A stretch of 64,000 nt of DNA from an uncultured Bacillota bacterium (GCA_905188085.1 CAJJKN010000003.1:186001-250000); one strand, 5' to 3'; counted from the stretch's first letter, positions 32,285-40,897 are shown. Notes: generated by a model not told the origin, from the sequence alone. Made by a program: numbers and translations.

Positions 32285-33208
32285 TTATTTGGCAAAGATT
32301 TTTTGATAAGCCGCCTCGATTTTGGCATTTTCTTCATCCGTCAAGGCCCAATCTGCCGCCTGCGCGTTCATCACGGCCTGTTCCGGCGTTTTGGCACCCA
32401 CCAGCGCCACCGTAATGCCCGGCTGTTTTAACACCCAGTTGATCGCCGCCTGCACCGTCGGCCGGCCATGCGCCTGTGCAATCTCCTCCAAAACATCCAG
32501 CATCGCTCTGGTATACGCCCAGTTTTCTTCCCGGAAGAATTCATAAAACGAGGCTCTTTCATCGTTTTCCGCCAACACCGGCCTGTCTTTGTATTTGCCG
32601 GACAACGCGCCGCCCGCAATGGAGCCGTAAGACAACACGCCGATCTCTTTTTCCCGGCAATACGGCAGCAGATCTTCTTCAATCTGTCTTATCAACAGCG
32701 AATACTGCGGCTGCGTACTGACGATTTGGCAATATTGGGCCGCTTCCTCCGTCTGCGCCGGGCTGAAGTTGGAAACGCCGATATAGCGGATCTTTCCTTC
32801 CTTTTGCATTTTCGCCAGTTCGCCAAACGTCTGTTCAAACGGCACTTTATCATCTGGCCAATGCACTTGATACAGGTCGATATAATCCGTGCCCAGCAGC
32901 GTTAAAGAACGCTCCAGCTCTTTGCGAATCTTTTCCGTTTCGCAGGTAAATCTGCCGCACTTTGTCGCAATGATCAGCTCTTCGCGCTTTAGCCCGTCTA
33001 TCGCTTTGCCGACCACCTCTTCCGAATGGCCGTCGCCATACACCGGCGCCGTATCAATCAGGTTGATGCCCGCTTCCACGCCGGCTCTCAGCGCCGCAAT
33101 GCTGTCTTTATCATCCACGGTTCCGAAAAAGCCGCCGCCAATGCCCCAGGTGCCCAGGCCTACCACAGAACAGTTTAAATCGCTCTGTCCCAGTTTTCTA
33201 AATTGCAT
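32285..33208 (-). CDS. Aldo/keto reductase (copy 1, divergent)
   Basis: The 307-aa (alpha/beta)8-barrel oxidoreductase has the catalytic tetrad: Asp and Tyr in IDTAPVYGDGHSEE, Lys in IIATKCG, and His in YQVHWPDD. The C-terminal NADPH-binding part ends with TVALVGAKTPEQAVMNAQAADW. Its substrate is unknown. The ATG at 33208 follows GGAGGG; a longer in-frame extension overlaps a hairpin. It is clearly related to the next two genes but noticeably divergent. It heads the short unit with the 201-aa and DUF2148 genes. Confidence 0.9.
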   Translation of the reverse strand: MQFRKLGQSDLNCSVVGLGTWGIGGGFFGTVDDKDSIAALRAGVEAGINLIDTAPVYGDGHSEEVVGKAIDGLKREELIIATKCGRFTCETEKIRKELERSLTLLGTDYIDLYQVHWPDDKVPFEQTFGELAKMQKEGKIRYIGVSNFSPAQTEEAAQYCQIVSTQPQYSLLIRQIEEDLLPYCREKEIGVLSYGSIAGGALSGKYKDRPVLAENDERASFYEFFREENWAYTRAMLDVLEEIAQAHGRPTVQAAINWVLKQPGITVALVGAKTPEQAVMNAQAADWALTDEENAKIEAAYQKIFAK

Positions 33209-33236
33209 GTTTCCCGTTCCCTCCGTTTTTAGAGAG

Positions 33237-33262
33237 AAAGGCCCCAAAAGATCAGGGCCTTT
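33237..33262 (-). terminator. Hairpin between aldo/keto reductase copies 2 and 1
   Basis: The stem AAAGGCCC / GGGCCTTT has a weak T tail (TTTCTCTC) on the minus strand. It is probably a leaky terminator. Confidence 0.65.
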
Positions 33263-33273
33263 TCTCTGCATTT

Positions 33274-34215
33274 TTACTCAAAGATTTTTGTGTATGCCGC
33301 TTCGATCTTTGCGTTTTCTTCGTCGCTCAGTTCCCAATCTGCCGCCTGCGCGTTCATAACAACCTGTTCCGGCGTGCGGGCGCCCACCAGCGCCACCGTG
33401 ATGCCTTTCTGTTTCAGCACCCAGTTGATCGCCGCATGCACGGTCGGTTTGCCGTGGCTGGCCGCAATTTCTTCCAGCGTATCGATCATCGCTCTTGTCT
33501 TCGGCCAGTTTTCCTCGCTGAAGAATGCATAGAAATTGCCGCGCTTGTCGTCTTCATCAAACACCGGGCGTTCTTTGAATTTGCCGGTCAACGCGCCGGC
33601 GCCGATGGAACCGTAGGACAGCATGCCCATGCCATGCTCAATGCAATACGGCATAATGTCTTTTTCGATGTCGCGCTTTAGCAGCGAATACGGCGGCTGC
33701 GCGCTGACGATCGGGCAATATTTGGCCGCTTGGTCCATCTGTTCGCAGCTGAAGTTGGAAACGCCAATATAGCGAACCTTGCCGGTTTCGCGCAGCTTAT
33801 TCAGCGCTGTAAACGTTTGTTCTATCGGCGTGTGCAAGTCCGGCCAATGCACTTGATACAAATCGATATAATCCGTATCCAGCCTGGTTAAGGATTCTTC
33901 AATTTCCTGCTGAATGGTTTCCGGCGTGCAGATGTGTTCTTTGTTGTGGTGAATGTCGATCCCCACTTTGGTAGCCAGGATAATGTCTTCGCGCTTGCGC
34001 CCCTTGATGGCTTTGCCGATAATCTCTTCGGAATGGCCTCTGCCATAGGCAGGCGCTGTGTCGATGCTTGTGATGCCCGCGTCCAGCGCGGCCTGAATGG
34101 TAGCAATGCTCAGTTCGTCGTCAACCTTGCCCCAGAAATCGCCGCCCATACCCCAGGTGCCCAGGGTAATGACGGACATGTTCAAATCACTACTGCCCAG
34201 TTTGCGAAACTTCAT
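33274..34215 (-). CDS. Aldo/keto reductase (copy 2)
   Basis: This 313-aa protein has the aldo/keto reductase tetrad (IDTAPAYGRGHSEE, LATKVG, YQVHWPD). It is nearly identical to copy 3 over long stretches. From IMPYCIEHGMGMLSYGSIG to the C-terminus only a dozen or so residues differ. It differs most around residues 88-110 (INHKE/CTPETIQQ region). The pair looks like a recent tandem duplication, each copy with its own hairpin terminator. The substrate is not known; the neighbouring alcohol dehydrogenase suggests aldehyde or carbonyl reduction. Confidence 0.9.
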   Translation of the reverse strand: MKFRKLGSSDLNMSVITLGTWGMGGDFWGKVDDELSIATIQAALDAGITSIDTAPAYGRGHSEEIIGKAIKGRKREDIILATKVGIDIHHNKEHICTPETIQQEIEESLTRLDTDYIDLYQVHWPDLHTPIEQTFTALNKLRETGKVRYIGVSNFSCEQMDQAAKYCPIVSAQPPYSLLKRDIEKDIMPYCIEHGMGMLSYGSIGAGALTGKFKERPVFDEDDKRGNFYAFFSEENWPKTRAMIDTLEEIAASHGKPTVHAAINWVLKQKGITVALVGARTPEQVVMNAQAADWELSDEENAKIEAAYTKIFE

Positions 34216-34239
34216 CTTTTCTACCTTCTTTCTTTTTTA

Positions 34240-34270
34240 AAAAAGGCCCTGAGAAACCCAGGGCCTTTTT
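34240..34270 (-). terminator. Terminator between aldo/keto reductase copies 3 and 2
   Basis: The stem AAAAAGGCCCTG / CAGGGCCTTTTT is followed by T-rich sequence on the minus strand, 10 nt after copy 3. Confidence 0.85.
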
Positions 34271-34279
34271 ATTCAACTC

Positions 34280-35221
34280 TTATTCAAAGATTTTTGCGTA
34301 TGCAGCTTCGATCTTCGCGTTTTCTTCGTCGCTCAGTTCCCAATCCGCTGCCTGCGCGTTCATAACAACCTGTTCCGGCGTACGAGCGCCTACCAGCGCC
34401 ACCGTGATGCCTTTCTGTTTCAGCACCCAGTTGATGGCCGCGTGTACGGTCGGTTTGCCGTGGCTGGCTGCGATTTCCGTCAAGGTGTCAATCATAGCCT
34501 GCGTCTTCGGCCAGTTTTCTTCGTTGAAGAATTCATAGAATTCGCCGCGTTTGTCGCCATCGCCAAAGGTCGGGCGTTCTTTGAATTTGCCGGTCAAAGC
34601 ACCTGCGCCGATGGAACCATAGGACAGCATGCCCATGCCATGCTCAATGCAGTACGGCATAATGTCTTTTTCGATTTCGCGTTTCAGTAGGGAATACGGC
34701 GGCTGCGCGCTGACAATCGGGCAATATTTGGCCGCTTCGTCCATCTGTTCGCAGCTGAAGTTGGAAACGCCGATATAACGAACCTTGCCGGATTCGCGCA
34801 GCTCGTTCAGCTTGGTGAAGGTTTCTTCAAACGGGGTTTCGGTATCCGGCCAATGAACCTGATACAGGTCGATATAATCCGTGCCCAGTCTGGTCAGGGA
34901 TTCTTCCACTTCCGCCTGAATCTTCTTGGCAGAGCTGTCTCTGCGGTTATCGTTGTAGATATCCAGGCCCACTTTGGTTGCCAGGATGATATCTTCACGC
35001 TTGCGGCCTTTGATGGCTTTGCCGACCACTTCTTCGGAATGGCCTGCGCCATAGCAAGGTGCGGTGTCAATGGTCGTGATGCCCGCGTCCAAACCGGCCT
35101 GGATGGTCGCGATGCTCAGTTCGTCATCAACTTTGCCCCAAAAGTCGCCGCCCATACCCCAGGTGCCCAGGGTAATAACGGACATATTTAGATCACTGTT
35201 GCCCAGTTTGCGAAAATACAT
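34280..35221 (-). CDS. Aldo/keto reductase (copy 3)
   Basis: The 313-aa paralogue of the preceding gene has an identical length and motif set (IDTAPCYGAGHSEE, LATKVG, YQVHWPD). Compared with copy 2, the active-site loop has CYGAG for AYGRG, and the ERPTFGDGDKRGEFYEFF loop differs from its ERPVFDEDDKRGNFYAFF. Such changes near the substrate pocket may alter specificity. AGGAGG precedes the ATG. It lies 48 nt downstream of the iron-type alcohol dehydrogenase. Confidence 0.9.
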   Translation of the reverse strand: MYFRKLGNSDLNMSVITLGTWGMGGDFWGKVDDELSIATIQAGLDAGITTIDTAPCYGAGHSEEVVGKAIKGRKREDIILATKVGLDIYNDNRRDSSAKKIQAEVEESLTRLGTDYIDLYQVHWPDTETPFEETFTKLNELRESGKVRYIGVSNFSCEQMDEAAKYCPIVSAQPPYSLLKREIEKDIMPYCIEHGMGMLSYGSIGAGALTGKFKERPTFGDGDKRGEFYEFFNEENWPKTQAMIDTLTEIAASHGKPTVHAAINWVLKQKGITVALVGARTPEQVVMNAQAADWELSDEENAKIEAAYAKIFE

Positions 35222-35269
35222 CGTATTTCCTCCTTATATTTTTATGCTCTTCTCGGCATAATTTTTCTT

Positions 35270-36451
35270 TTATTTTTCCACCGAATAGAAAATGTTTTTC
35301 ACATCTTCATAGTGCAGCGGAATATGATGGCCCACGGCCCCGTCTTTGGCGCAGGTGTGCTCCAGCAATTTTGCCACATCGTCGCTGCTCAGGCCCAATT
35401 CTGCAAAGGTCAGCGGCATGCCGATTTCTTTCAACCATGCACGGAAGCGTTTCACGCCTTCCAACGCCACTTTCTTTTCGTTTTGCGGGTCTGCTTCCAC
35501 ATCAAACACGTTGGTCGCAAACTTGATAAACTGATGAATGTCTTCCTGCGTGTTGATCATATATTCCATCCACGCCGGCATAATCACAGCCAACCCTGCG
35601 CCGTGCGCCGTATCAAACAAGCCGCTTACCTGCGTTTCCAGGCCGTGGCAGCTGCCGTCCATGCCGTTGCGGCCCAGGCCCGTGGTATCGTTGTGGCTGA
35701 AAGAGCCCGCCAGCATCAATTCCGCATGGGATTCATAATCTTTGGGATCCTGAATGGCAATCGGCGCATATTTTACTACCGAGCGCAGCAGCCCTTCACA
35801 GAACTTATCGCCCAAATAGCAATCGCCTTCGGCAAAATAGCGTTCCACCGTGTGCGCAAAGATATCCGCAGCGCCTGCCGCCGTCTGGTAGGCCGGCAAA
35901 GTCATGGTCCATTCCGGGTTCATCAGCGCAAATACCGGGCGGCAAGGTGCCAACATAAAGCCAAACTTATGCTGCGTATCCAGGTCGTCTTTGATTACGC
36001 TGGAACGGCTGGTTTCGCTGCCGGTTGCGGAGATGGTGTGAATCGTGCCCACAGGCGCCATCTTGGTCGGCACCAGCTTTTTCTGGAAAATCTTCCAGAA
36101 ATCATCGCCGTATACCATGCCCAGCGCAATGGCCTTGGCCGTATCGATTACGCTGCCGCCGCCAACGGCCAGGAAGAAGTCTACCCCTTCTTTTTTCGCC
36201 GTTTCCAGGCCCTGTTTTACCAAGGACAGCCGCGGGTTCGGCTGAACGCCGCCCAGCTCTACAAACGGAATTTCGGCATCTTTGAGTTCGGTAACCACCG
36301 TATCATACAGGCCGGAGCGTTTCACGCTGCCGCCGCCGTATACCAGCATCACCTTCGTGCCGCCATATTCTTTGACCTTTTTGGCAACCTGCTTTTCAGC
36401 CTCTTTGCCAAAAACAACGTCCGTGTACATGTGGTATTGGAAATTTTCCAT
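35270..36451 (-). CDS. Iron-containing alcohol dehydrogenase (butanol dehydrogenase/YqhD-like)
   Basis: The 393-aa group III alcohol dehydrogenase has the NAD(P)-binding motifs VYGGGSVKRSG and AVGGGSVIDTAKAI, TISATGSETS, and metal ligands Asp and His in DIFAHTVERYF plus two His in GSCHGLETQVSGLFDTAHGAG. It reduces aldehydes to alcohols, or the reverse, with NADPH or NADH. I start at the ATG at 36451, seven bases after GAGGTG; a GTG two codons earlier is too close to that site. It sits upstream of three aldo/keto reductases. An inverted repeat in the promoter suggests repression control. Confidence 0.92.
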   Translation of the reverse strand: MENFQYHMYTDVVFGKEAEKQVAKKVKEYGGTKVMLVYGGGSVKRSGLYDTVVTELKDAEIPFVELGGVQPNPRLSLVKQGLETAKKEGVDFFLAVGGGSVIDTAKAIALGMVYGDDFWKIFQKKLVPTKMAPVGTIHTISATGSETSRSSVIKDDLDTQHKFGFMLAPCRPVFALMNPEWTMTLPAYQTAAGAADIFAHTVERYFAEGDCYLGDKFCEGLLRSVVKYAPIAIQDPKDYESHAELMLAGSFSHNDTTGLGRNGMDGSCHGLETQVSGLFDTAHGAGLAVIMPAWMEYMINTQEDIHQFIKFATNVFDVEADPQNEKKVALEGVKRFRAWLKEIGMPLTFAELGLSSDDVAKLLEHTCAKDGAVGHHIPLHYEDVKNIFYSVEK

Positions 36452-36561
36452 TTTCACGCACCTCTTTCATCCATATTAAACCCATTTTTGTTGGGCTTAT
36501 TTACTTTAAAAAAACACGACGCGGGGTTTCCCCCTTTGTTCGTTTTTGAGAAAAACAATCG

Positions 36562-36597
36562 ATTATATATGCCTACACTCTTACAATTTTATTGTAA
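36562..36597 (-). promoter_or_regulatory. Promoter region with an inverted repeat upstream of the alcohol dehydrogenase
   Basis: TATAAT at 36567-36562 lacks a good -35 box. The place where the -35 would be is filled by a perfect inverted repeat, TTACAAT-ttt-ATTGTAA (36581-36597). It is a plausible operator. It does not match the clostridial Rex consensus, and its 3-nt spacer differs from the 1-nt spacer of PerR boxes. Confidence 0.5.
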
Positions 36598-36808
36598 AAA
36601 AGCCCTCTTGTTTTGTCAAGAAATACCATGCCGCATCAAACGACTTTCCCCGCCCTTTCATTTTTCCTTTCCGCGCTAAAAAAGCCCCTGTTTTGCTTTG
36701 TTTTTTGTTGCGTTCCCGCAAACCGGGGGCGTTTATTTTTGCAAAATTACAAAAAAATTTTTTATTATTTTTACAACACATAAATTATTTTTTCTTCCTT
36801 CAAACAAA
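36598..36808. other. AT-rich intergenic stretch
   Basis: Low-complexity A/T-rich sequence lies between the dehydrogenase promoter and the dapL terminator. I see no gene, RNA motif or repeat in it. Confidence 0.45.
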
Positions 36809-36830
36809 AAAGCCCCTTTCGGGACTCTTT
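36809..36830 (-). terminator. Terminator after dapL
   Basis: The stem AGTCCC / GGGGCT with a GAAA tetraloop and TTTTTT tail on the minus strand lies right after the dapL stop codon. It ends the GOGAT-glnA-dap transcript. Confidence 0.82.
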
Positions 36831-38014
36831 TATTTGGAAAGATATCGTTCCATACGCTGCATGGCTTCGATAGTATTGTCCTTATCGCCAAAGGCCGTCA
36901 GGCGGAAATAGCCTTCTCCGTTTTTCCCAAACCCGGCGCCCGGTGTTCCCACCACCTGCGCGTTTTCCAAAAGCGCATCAAAAAACGTCCAGGAATCCAT
37001 TTCGTTGGGGCACTTCATCCACAGATACGGCGAATTTTCGCCCCCGATAAACCAAATGCCCAGCTTTTTCAGCGTCTTGGCCATCTGCTTTGCGTTTTCT
37101 TTGTAATAATCAATCGCCTGCCGGGTCTGCTTTTCCCCTTCTTCGGTAAACACCGCCGCCGCGCCGCGCTGCACGATATACGGCACGCCGTTAAATTTGG
37201 TCGTTTGCCGCCGCAGCCACATACGGTTCAGGTTCATGTTTGCCCGTTCCAATTCTTTGGGCACAACGGTATAGCCGCAGCGCGTGCCGGTAAAGCCCGC
37301 CGTTTTGGAAAACGAGCAAAATTCAATGGCACAGTGCTTAGCGCCCTCTATTTCATAAATGCTGCGCGGCAGCGCAGGATCTTCCACAAACGCCTCATAC
37401 GCTGCATCAAACAGCAAAACAGCGTCGTGGGAAAGCGCATAATCCACCCATTTTGCCAGCTCTTCTTTTGTATATACCGCGCCCGTCGGGTTGTTCGGCG
37501 AACACAGGTAGATAAGATCTGCCTGCAAATTTTCCGCCGGCAGCGGCGCGAATCCGTTTTCCTCCGTAGCATCCGCATACACAATGCGTCGGCCCGCCAT
37601 CACGTTGGTATCCACATACACCGGATACACCGGATCCGGCACACAAACGGTGTTGTTCACGGCAAACAGATCCAAAATATTGCCCAGGTCGCTTTTGGCG
37701 CCGTCGCTGATAAAAATCTCTTCCAGCGCCAGCGAAACGCCTCTTTTTGCGTATCTTTGGCGAATGGGTTCCTTTACAAAATCATAGCCCTGTTCCGGCC
37801 CGTAGCCGTGAAAGGTCTGCTTGTTTCCCATCTCCTCCACGGCTTTTTGCATGGCCTGCACCACGGCCGGGCAAAGCGGCAGCGTAACATCGCCAATGCC
37901 CATCCGAATCACTTTTTGCTCCGGGTTTGCTTTTGTGTAGGCCTCCACTTTCTTTGCAATCGTAGAAAACAGATAACTTTCCGCCACATCGTTATAGTGC
38001 AGATTCATCTTCAT
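36830..38014 (-). CDS. dapL: LL-diaminopimelate aminotransferase (DapL)
   Basis: The 394-aa class I/II PLP aminotransferase matches DapL: NDVAESYLFSTIAKKV at the N-terminus, RMGIGDVTLPLCPAV, FHGYGPEQGYDFVKEPI, SPNNPTGAVYT and the PLP Lys in SFSKTAGFTGTRCGYTVVP. It converts tetrahydrodipicolinate directly to LL-DAP, bypassing the acylated intermediates. It is followed in the pathway by DapF, encoded just upstream. I chose the ATG at 38014; alternatives are the GTG at 38023 and the ATG at 38008. It uses glutamate as amino donor, which fits its place at the end of the GOGAT/GS transcript. Confidence 0.93.
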   Translation of the reverse strand: MKMNLHYNDVAESYLFSTIAKKVEAYTKANPEQKVIRMGIGDVTLPLCPAVVQAMQKAVEEMGNKQTFHGYGPEQGYDFVKEPIRQRYAKRGVSLALEEIFISDGAKSDLGNILDLFAVNNTVCVPDPVYPVYVDTNVMAGRRIVYADATEENGFAPLPAENLQADLIYLCSPNNPTGAVYTKEELAKWVDYALSHDAVLLFDAAYEAFVEDPALPRSIYEIEGAKHCAIEFCSFSKTAGFTGTRCGYTVVPKELERANMNLNRMWLRRQTTKFNGVPYIVQRGAAAVFTEEGEKQTRQAIDYYKENAKQMAKTLKKLGIWFIGGENSPYLWMKCPNEMDSWTFFDALLENAQVVGTPGAGFGKNGEGYFRLTAFGDKDNTIEAMQRMERYLSK

Positions 38015-38032
38015 TTTCGGCACCCGCTTTCT

Positions 38033-38872
38033 TTAGAGCTCCACTTCGCCGGTAAAGGCCAGTTCGGCACGGCCTGTCATATATACGGTTTTGTCTGTAT
38101 ATTCTACGGACAGATCGCCCCCGCGCAAATGGATGGTAATGGGCGCATTTTTGGTGCAGTGCCCATTTTCCACAGCCGCCACCGCCGCCGCGCACGCGCC
38201 CGTGCCGCAGGCCATGGTTTCCCCGCTACCGCGTTCCCAAACGCGCATTTTCAATTCGTTCGGCCCCATCACCTGAATAAATTCCGTATTCACCCGCTCC
38301 GGAAACAGCGGCGCGTGTTCATACACAGGGCCTATCTTTTCCAACTCCATCGAATCCACATCCTGCACAAACACAACGCAATGCGGATTTCCCATGGAAA
38401 CACAGGAAATATGCACCCGCTGCCCGCCGATGGTCACTGTTTCCTCCATCACGCGCGGCAAGGTTAACTTTACCGGAATCTTTTCCGGCCGCAATTCCGC
38501 CGGGCCCATATCCACCCGCGCCGCCGTGGCCACGCCCTGTTCTATGGTCAACAGCAGCTCTTTAATGCCGCTCAAGGTTTCAATGCGCACCGTTTCACTT
38601 TTCACCCGGCCCGTATCATACAAATATTTGCCTACGCAGCGAATGGCATTGCCGCACATTTTTCCTTCGCTGCCGTCTATATTAAACATCCTCATTTTGG
38701 CGTCCGCCACGTCGGACGGGCAAATCAGCACGATGCCGTCTCCGCCGATGCTTTTATGCCGGTCCGAAAGCCGAATCGCTGCCGCGTCCGGGTGTTCAAG
38801 CCCCGTTTCAAAACAGTCAAAATAAATATAATCATTGCCGCAGCCATGCATTTTTACAAAGGCCCGTTTCAT
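38033..38872 (-). CDS. dapF: Diaminopimelate epimerase (DapF), free-standing copy
   Basis: This 279-aa enzyme converts LL-DAP to meso-DAP. Both catalytic cysteines are visible, in DGSEGKMCGNAIRC and SGETMACGTGACAAAVAAV, and the N-terminal VKMHGCGNDYIYF is typical. It lies 18 nt upstream of dapL and 31 nt downstream of the ANTAR gene. A second complete DapF domain is fused to CarB at 14.6-15.4 kb and is of the same length (279 residues) and clearly similar. Which copy supplies cell-wall DAP is not known. Confidence 0.95.
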   Translation of the reverse strand: MKRAFVKMHGCGNDYIYFDCFETGLEHPDAAAIRLSDRHKSIGGDGIVLICPSDVADAKMRMFNIDGSEGKMCGNAIRCVGKYLYDTGRVKSETVRIETLSGIKELLLTIEQGVATAARVDMGPAELRPEKIPVKLTLPRVMEETVTIGGQRVHISCVSMGNPHCVVFVQDVDSMELEKIGPVYEHAPLFPERVNTEFIQVMGPNELKMRVWERGSGETMACGTGACAAAVAAVENGHCTKNAPITIHLRGGDLSVEYTDKTVYMTGRAELAFTGEVEL

Positions 38873-38903
38873 CTGCCATCCTCCTTTGCCGTGTTCGTTA
38901 TCT

Positions 38904-39479
38904 TTATCGCACCGCTTCTGCCTGCTCTAAAATCCGCTCCGCCACTTCTCTGCGCGTAATGCGCAAATCCATCGCCTGTTTTTCCACATAGCGATGCGCC
39001 TCTGTTTCCGTCATACCCTTGTTTTCTATCAATAAACATTTAGCGCGGTCCACCAGGCGGATTTCCATGATCTTTTTCTGCAACCTGTCGTTTTCGCTTT
39101 GCAGGCCCATCATGCGCCGCTGCGCCGCCAAAGACAGCTTCACCGCCTGAAAAAACAGCGCTTTGCTCATCGGTTTTTCCACAACCAAAATGCCTTCGTT
39201 TTCCACCTGATGCGCCACTTCGTCCGCCTGCTCGTTTTTCACCAGCATAATCACGCTGGCGGAGGTCTGCTCGGTGGCAAACAGGGCAAACGATTCTCCA
39301 AACTCATCACTCAGCGGCGTATTGATTACCACCACAGACGCCTGCCCCTGGATTAAAAAACGACGTGCCTGGCTGCCGCTGCCGGCCATATGTATTTGTG
39401 TAATCGACGCTTCCCTCAACAGGGCCGCCAACCCATCCCGGCCCTTTTCCGAGCTGGAAACAAGCAGCACGCCTGGCAT
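38904..39479 (-). CDS. ANTAR-domain antiterminator with a degenerate receiver domain
   Basis: A 191-aa regulator. Residues about 1-115 have a receiver-like fold, but the acidic pocket is replaced (VSSSEK) and the phospho-acceptor position is Asn53 (VINTPL). The Lys of VEKPMSK is kept. A coiled coil (about 118-140) leads into a C-terminal ANTAR domain (VDRAKCLLIENKGMTETEAH ... RYVEKQAM ... RREVAERIL). ANTAR domains bind paired RNA hexaloops and prevent termination. In solventogenic clostridia an ANTAR protein next to glnA controls nitrogen assimilation. Its gene lies 34 nt after glnA. A likely RNA target is the leader at 44.3 kb. Without the Asp, phosphorylation control is unlikely. Confidence 0.88.
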   Translation of the reverse strand: MPGVLLVSSSEKGRDGLAALLREASITQIHMAGSGSQARRFLIQGQASVVVINTPLSDEFGESFALFATEQTSASVIMLVKNEQADEVAHQVENEGILVVEKPMSKALFFQAVKLSLAAQRRMMGLQSENDRLQKKIMEIRLVDRAKCLLIENKGMTETEAHRYVEKQAMDLRITRREVAERILEQAEAVR

Positions 39480-39513
39480 CGCTTTCCCTCCCTTGCGTTT
39501 TGGTTATCTTTGG

Positions 39514-40836
39514 TTAAACCCCTTCAAAATACAATTCCTTTTCGCACCGGAATGCGTTACCCGCCTTTTGGCACGCTCGGCATTCCCGCTCCTTTTTCCC
39601 GGCAAATTTTTCCACATATGCCGGCGGCAGCACCCGGTTTACAAAATCGCTGTTTTTCGCCAAAACCAGCGCCTGTTCCAACGAATCCGGCAGTTTGGCA
39701 TAGGCCGCCAACGTTTTTTCGTCTGCCTTGCGCAAATTCAGATTCGTAGGTTTGCAAAGCGTCCGCTTTTTCTCTATGCCTTCCAACCCTGCGTAAATCA
39801 GCAACGCAAAGGCCAAATACGGGTTGCAGGCCGGATCCGGCGAACGTAGCTCCATCCGCGCATTTTTCCCCGTGCCCGGCGGAATGCGAATCAATTGCGA
39901 TCTGTTTTCATGCGACCATGTGATATATTTCGGCGCTTCGTCCTCACCAAACCGCCGATAGGAATTGACCAGCGGGTTCAAAAAGGCCGTCATCTCTTCA
40001 ATGCGGTCTAAAATTCCCTGGATAAAGCCTTCCGCATCCGGCGAATGCAGGTTCTTTTCGTTTTTGAAAATGTTCTGCCCGTTTTTGTGCAGCGATATAT
40101 GCACATGTAGCCCACTGCCGCTTTTATCCTGCATGGGTTTTGGCATAAAGCTGGCGTGCAGCCCGTTGCGGTTGGCCGCGGTATTCACCACCGATTTAAA
40201 GGTAATCAGGTTATCTGCCGTTTCCAACGCATCATGATATTTAAATACAATCTCGTTTTGCCCCGGGCCCTTTTCATGATGCGAGCTTTCCGGCGCCAGG
40301 CCCATCTGCTCCATATTCAAGCAGATCTCGCGCCGCACGTTTTCGCCTTTGTCCAGCGGTGCCACATCCAGATACCCCGCCTTATCCTGCGGAATCTCGG
40401 TGGGTTCTCCCTTTTCATCCAACTCAAACAGATAAAACTCGCATTCTGCGCCGATTTTGCAGATATAGCCCATTTCCGCCGCCTTGGCAATGGCGTTTTC
40501 CAGCAAATGCCGCCCGTCTCCCAAAAACGGAGAGCCGTCCGGATGCTGAATATCGCAATAAAACCGCACCACGCGCCCCTGCTGCGGGCGCCACGGCAAG
40601 ATGGCCAACGTGCCGGGATCCGGCACCAAGAGCAAGTCGCTTTCTTCGATATTCATAAAGCCGTCCACCGCGGAAGCATCAAAAGACACGCCATGGTCAA
40701 ATGCCTCCGGCAATTCGGACGCCATGATGGATATGTTTTTTAACGTGCCAAAAAGATCACAAAACGCCAGGCGCACAAATTTTACGTCGTTTTCCTGCAC
40801 AAACTGCAGCACCTCGGCTCTTGTTCCCATTCTCAT
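39514..40836 (-). CDS. glnA: Glutamine synthetase type I (GlnA)
   Basis: The 440-aa enzyme makes glutamine from glutamate, ammonia and ATP. Motifs: DGSSF-equivalent FDASAVDGF, the metal-binding GAECEFYLFELDE, PESSHHEKGPGQNEIVFKY, the NGLHASFMPKPMQDKSGSGLHVHISL His block, and the NRSQLIRIPPG plus MELRSPDPACNPYLAFALL region. Its length fits the GSI-alpha group, and no adenylylation-type Tyr motif is evident. The ATG at 40836 has AAAGGAGGAG upstream; earlier in-frame codons lack a site. It lies between the GOGAT fragments and the ANTAR regulator. Confidence 0.95.
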   Translation of the reverse strand: MRMGTRAEVLQFVQENDVKFVRLAFCDLFGTLKNISIMASELPEAFDHGVSFDASAVDGFMNIEESDLLLVPDPGTLAILPWRPQQGRVVRFYCDIQHPDGSPFLGDGRHLLENAIAKAAEMGYICKIGAECEFYLFELDEKGEPTEIPQDKAGYLDVAPLDKGENVRREICLNMEQMGLAPESSHHEKGPGQNEIVFKYHDALETADNLITFKSVVNTAANRNGLHASFMPKPMQDKSGSGLHVHISLHKNGQNIFKNEKNLHSPDAEGFIQGILDRIEEMTAFLNPLVNSYRRFGEDEAPKYITWSHENRSQLIRIPPGTGKNARMELRSPDPACNPYLAFALLIYAGLEGIEKKRTLCKPTNLNLRKADEKTLAAYAKLPDSLEQALVLAKNSDFVNRVLPPAYVEKFAGKKERECRACQKAGNAFRCEKELYFEGV

Positions 40837-40897
40837 TTTTGGCTCCTCCTTTATCAGATCATCGATTTCCATCCATCGTCTCTCCTATTATATCAGG

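Noticed and set aside
36581..36597. A Rex (NADH-sensing) operator at the alcohol dehydrogenase promoter
   Set aside because: The half-site TTACAAT does not match the TTGTTAA-type clostridial Rex half-site, so only a generic inverted repeat is claimed.
36809..38900. A lysine riboswitch controlling dapF-dapL
   Set aside because: Only 31 nt separate the ANTAR gene from dapF, leaving no room; the genes appear to be cotranscribed with the GOGAT operon.
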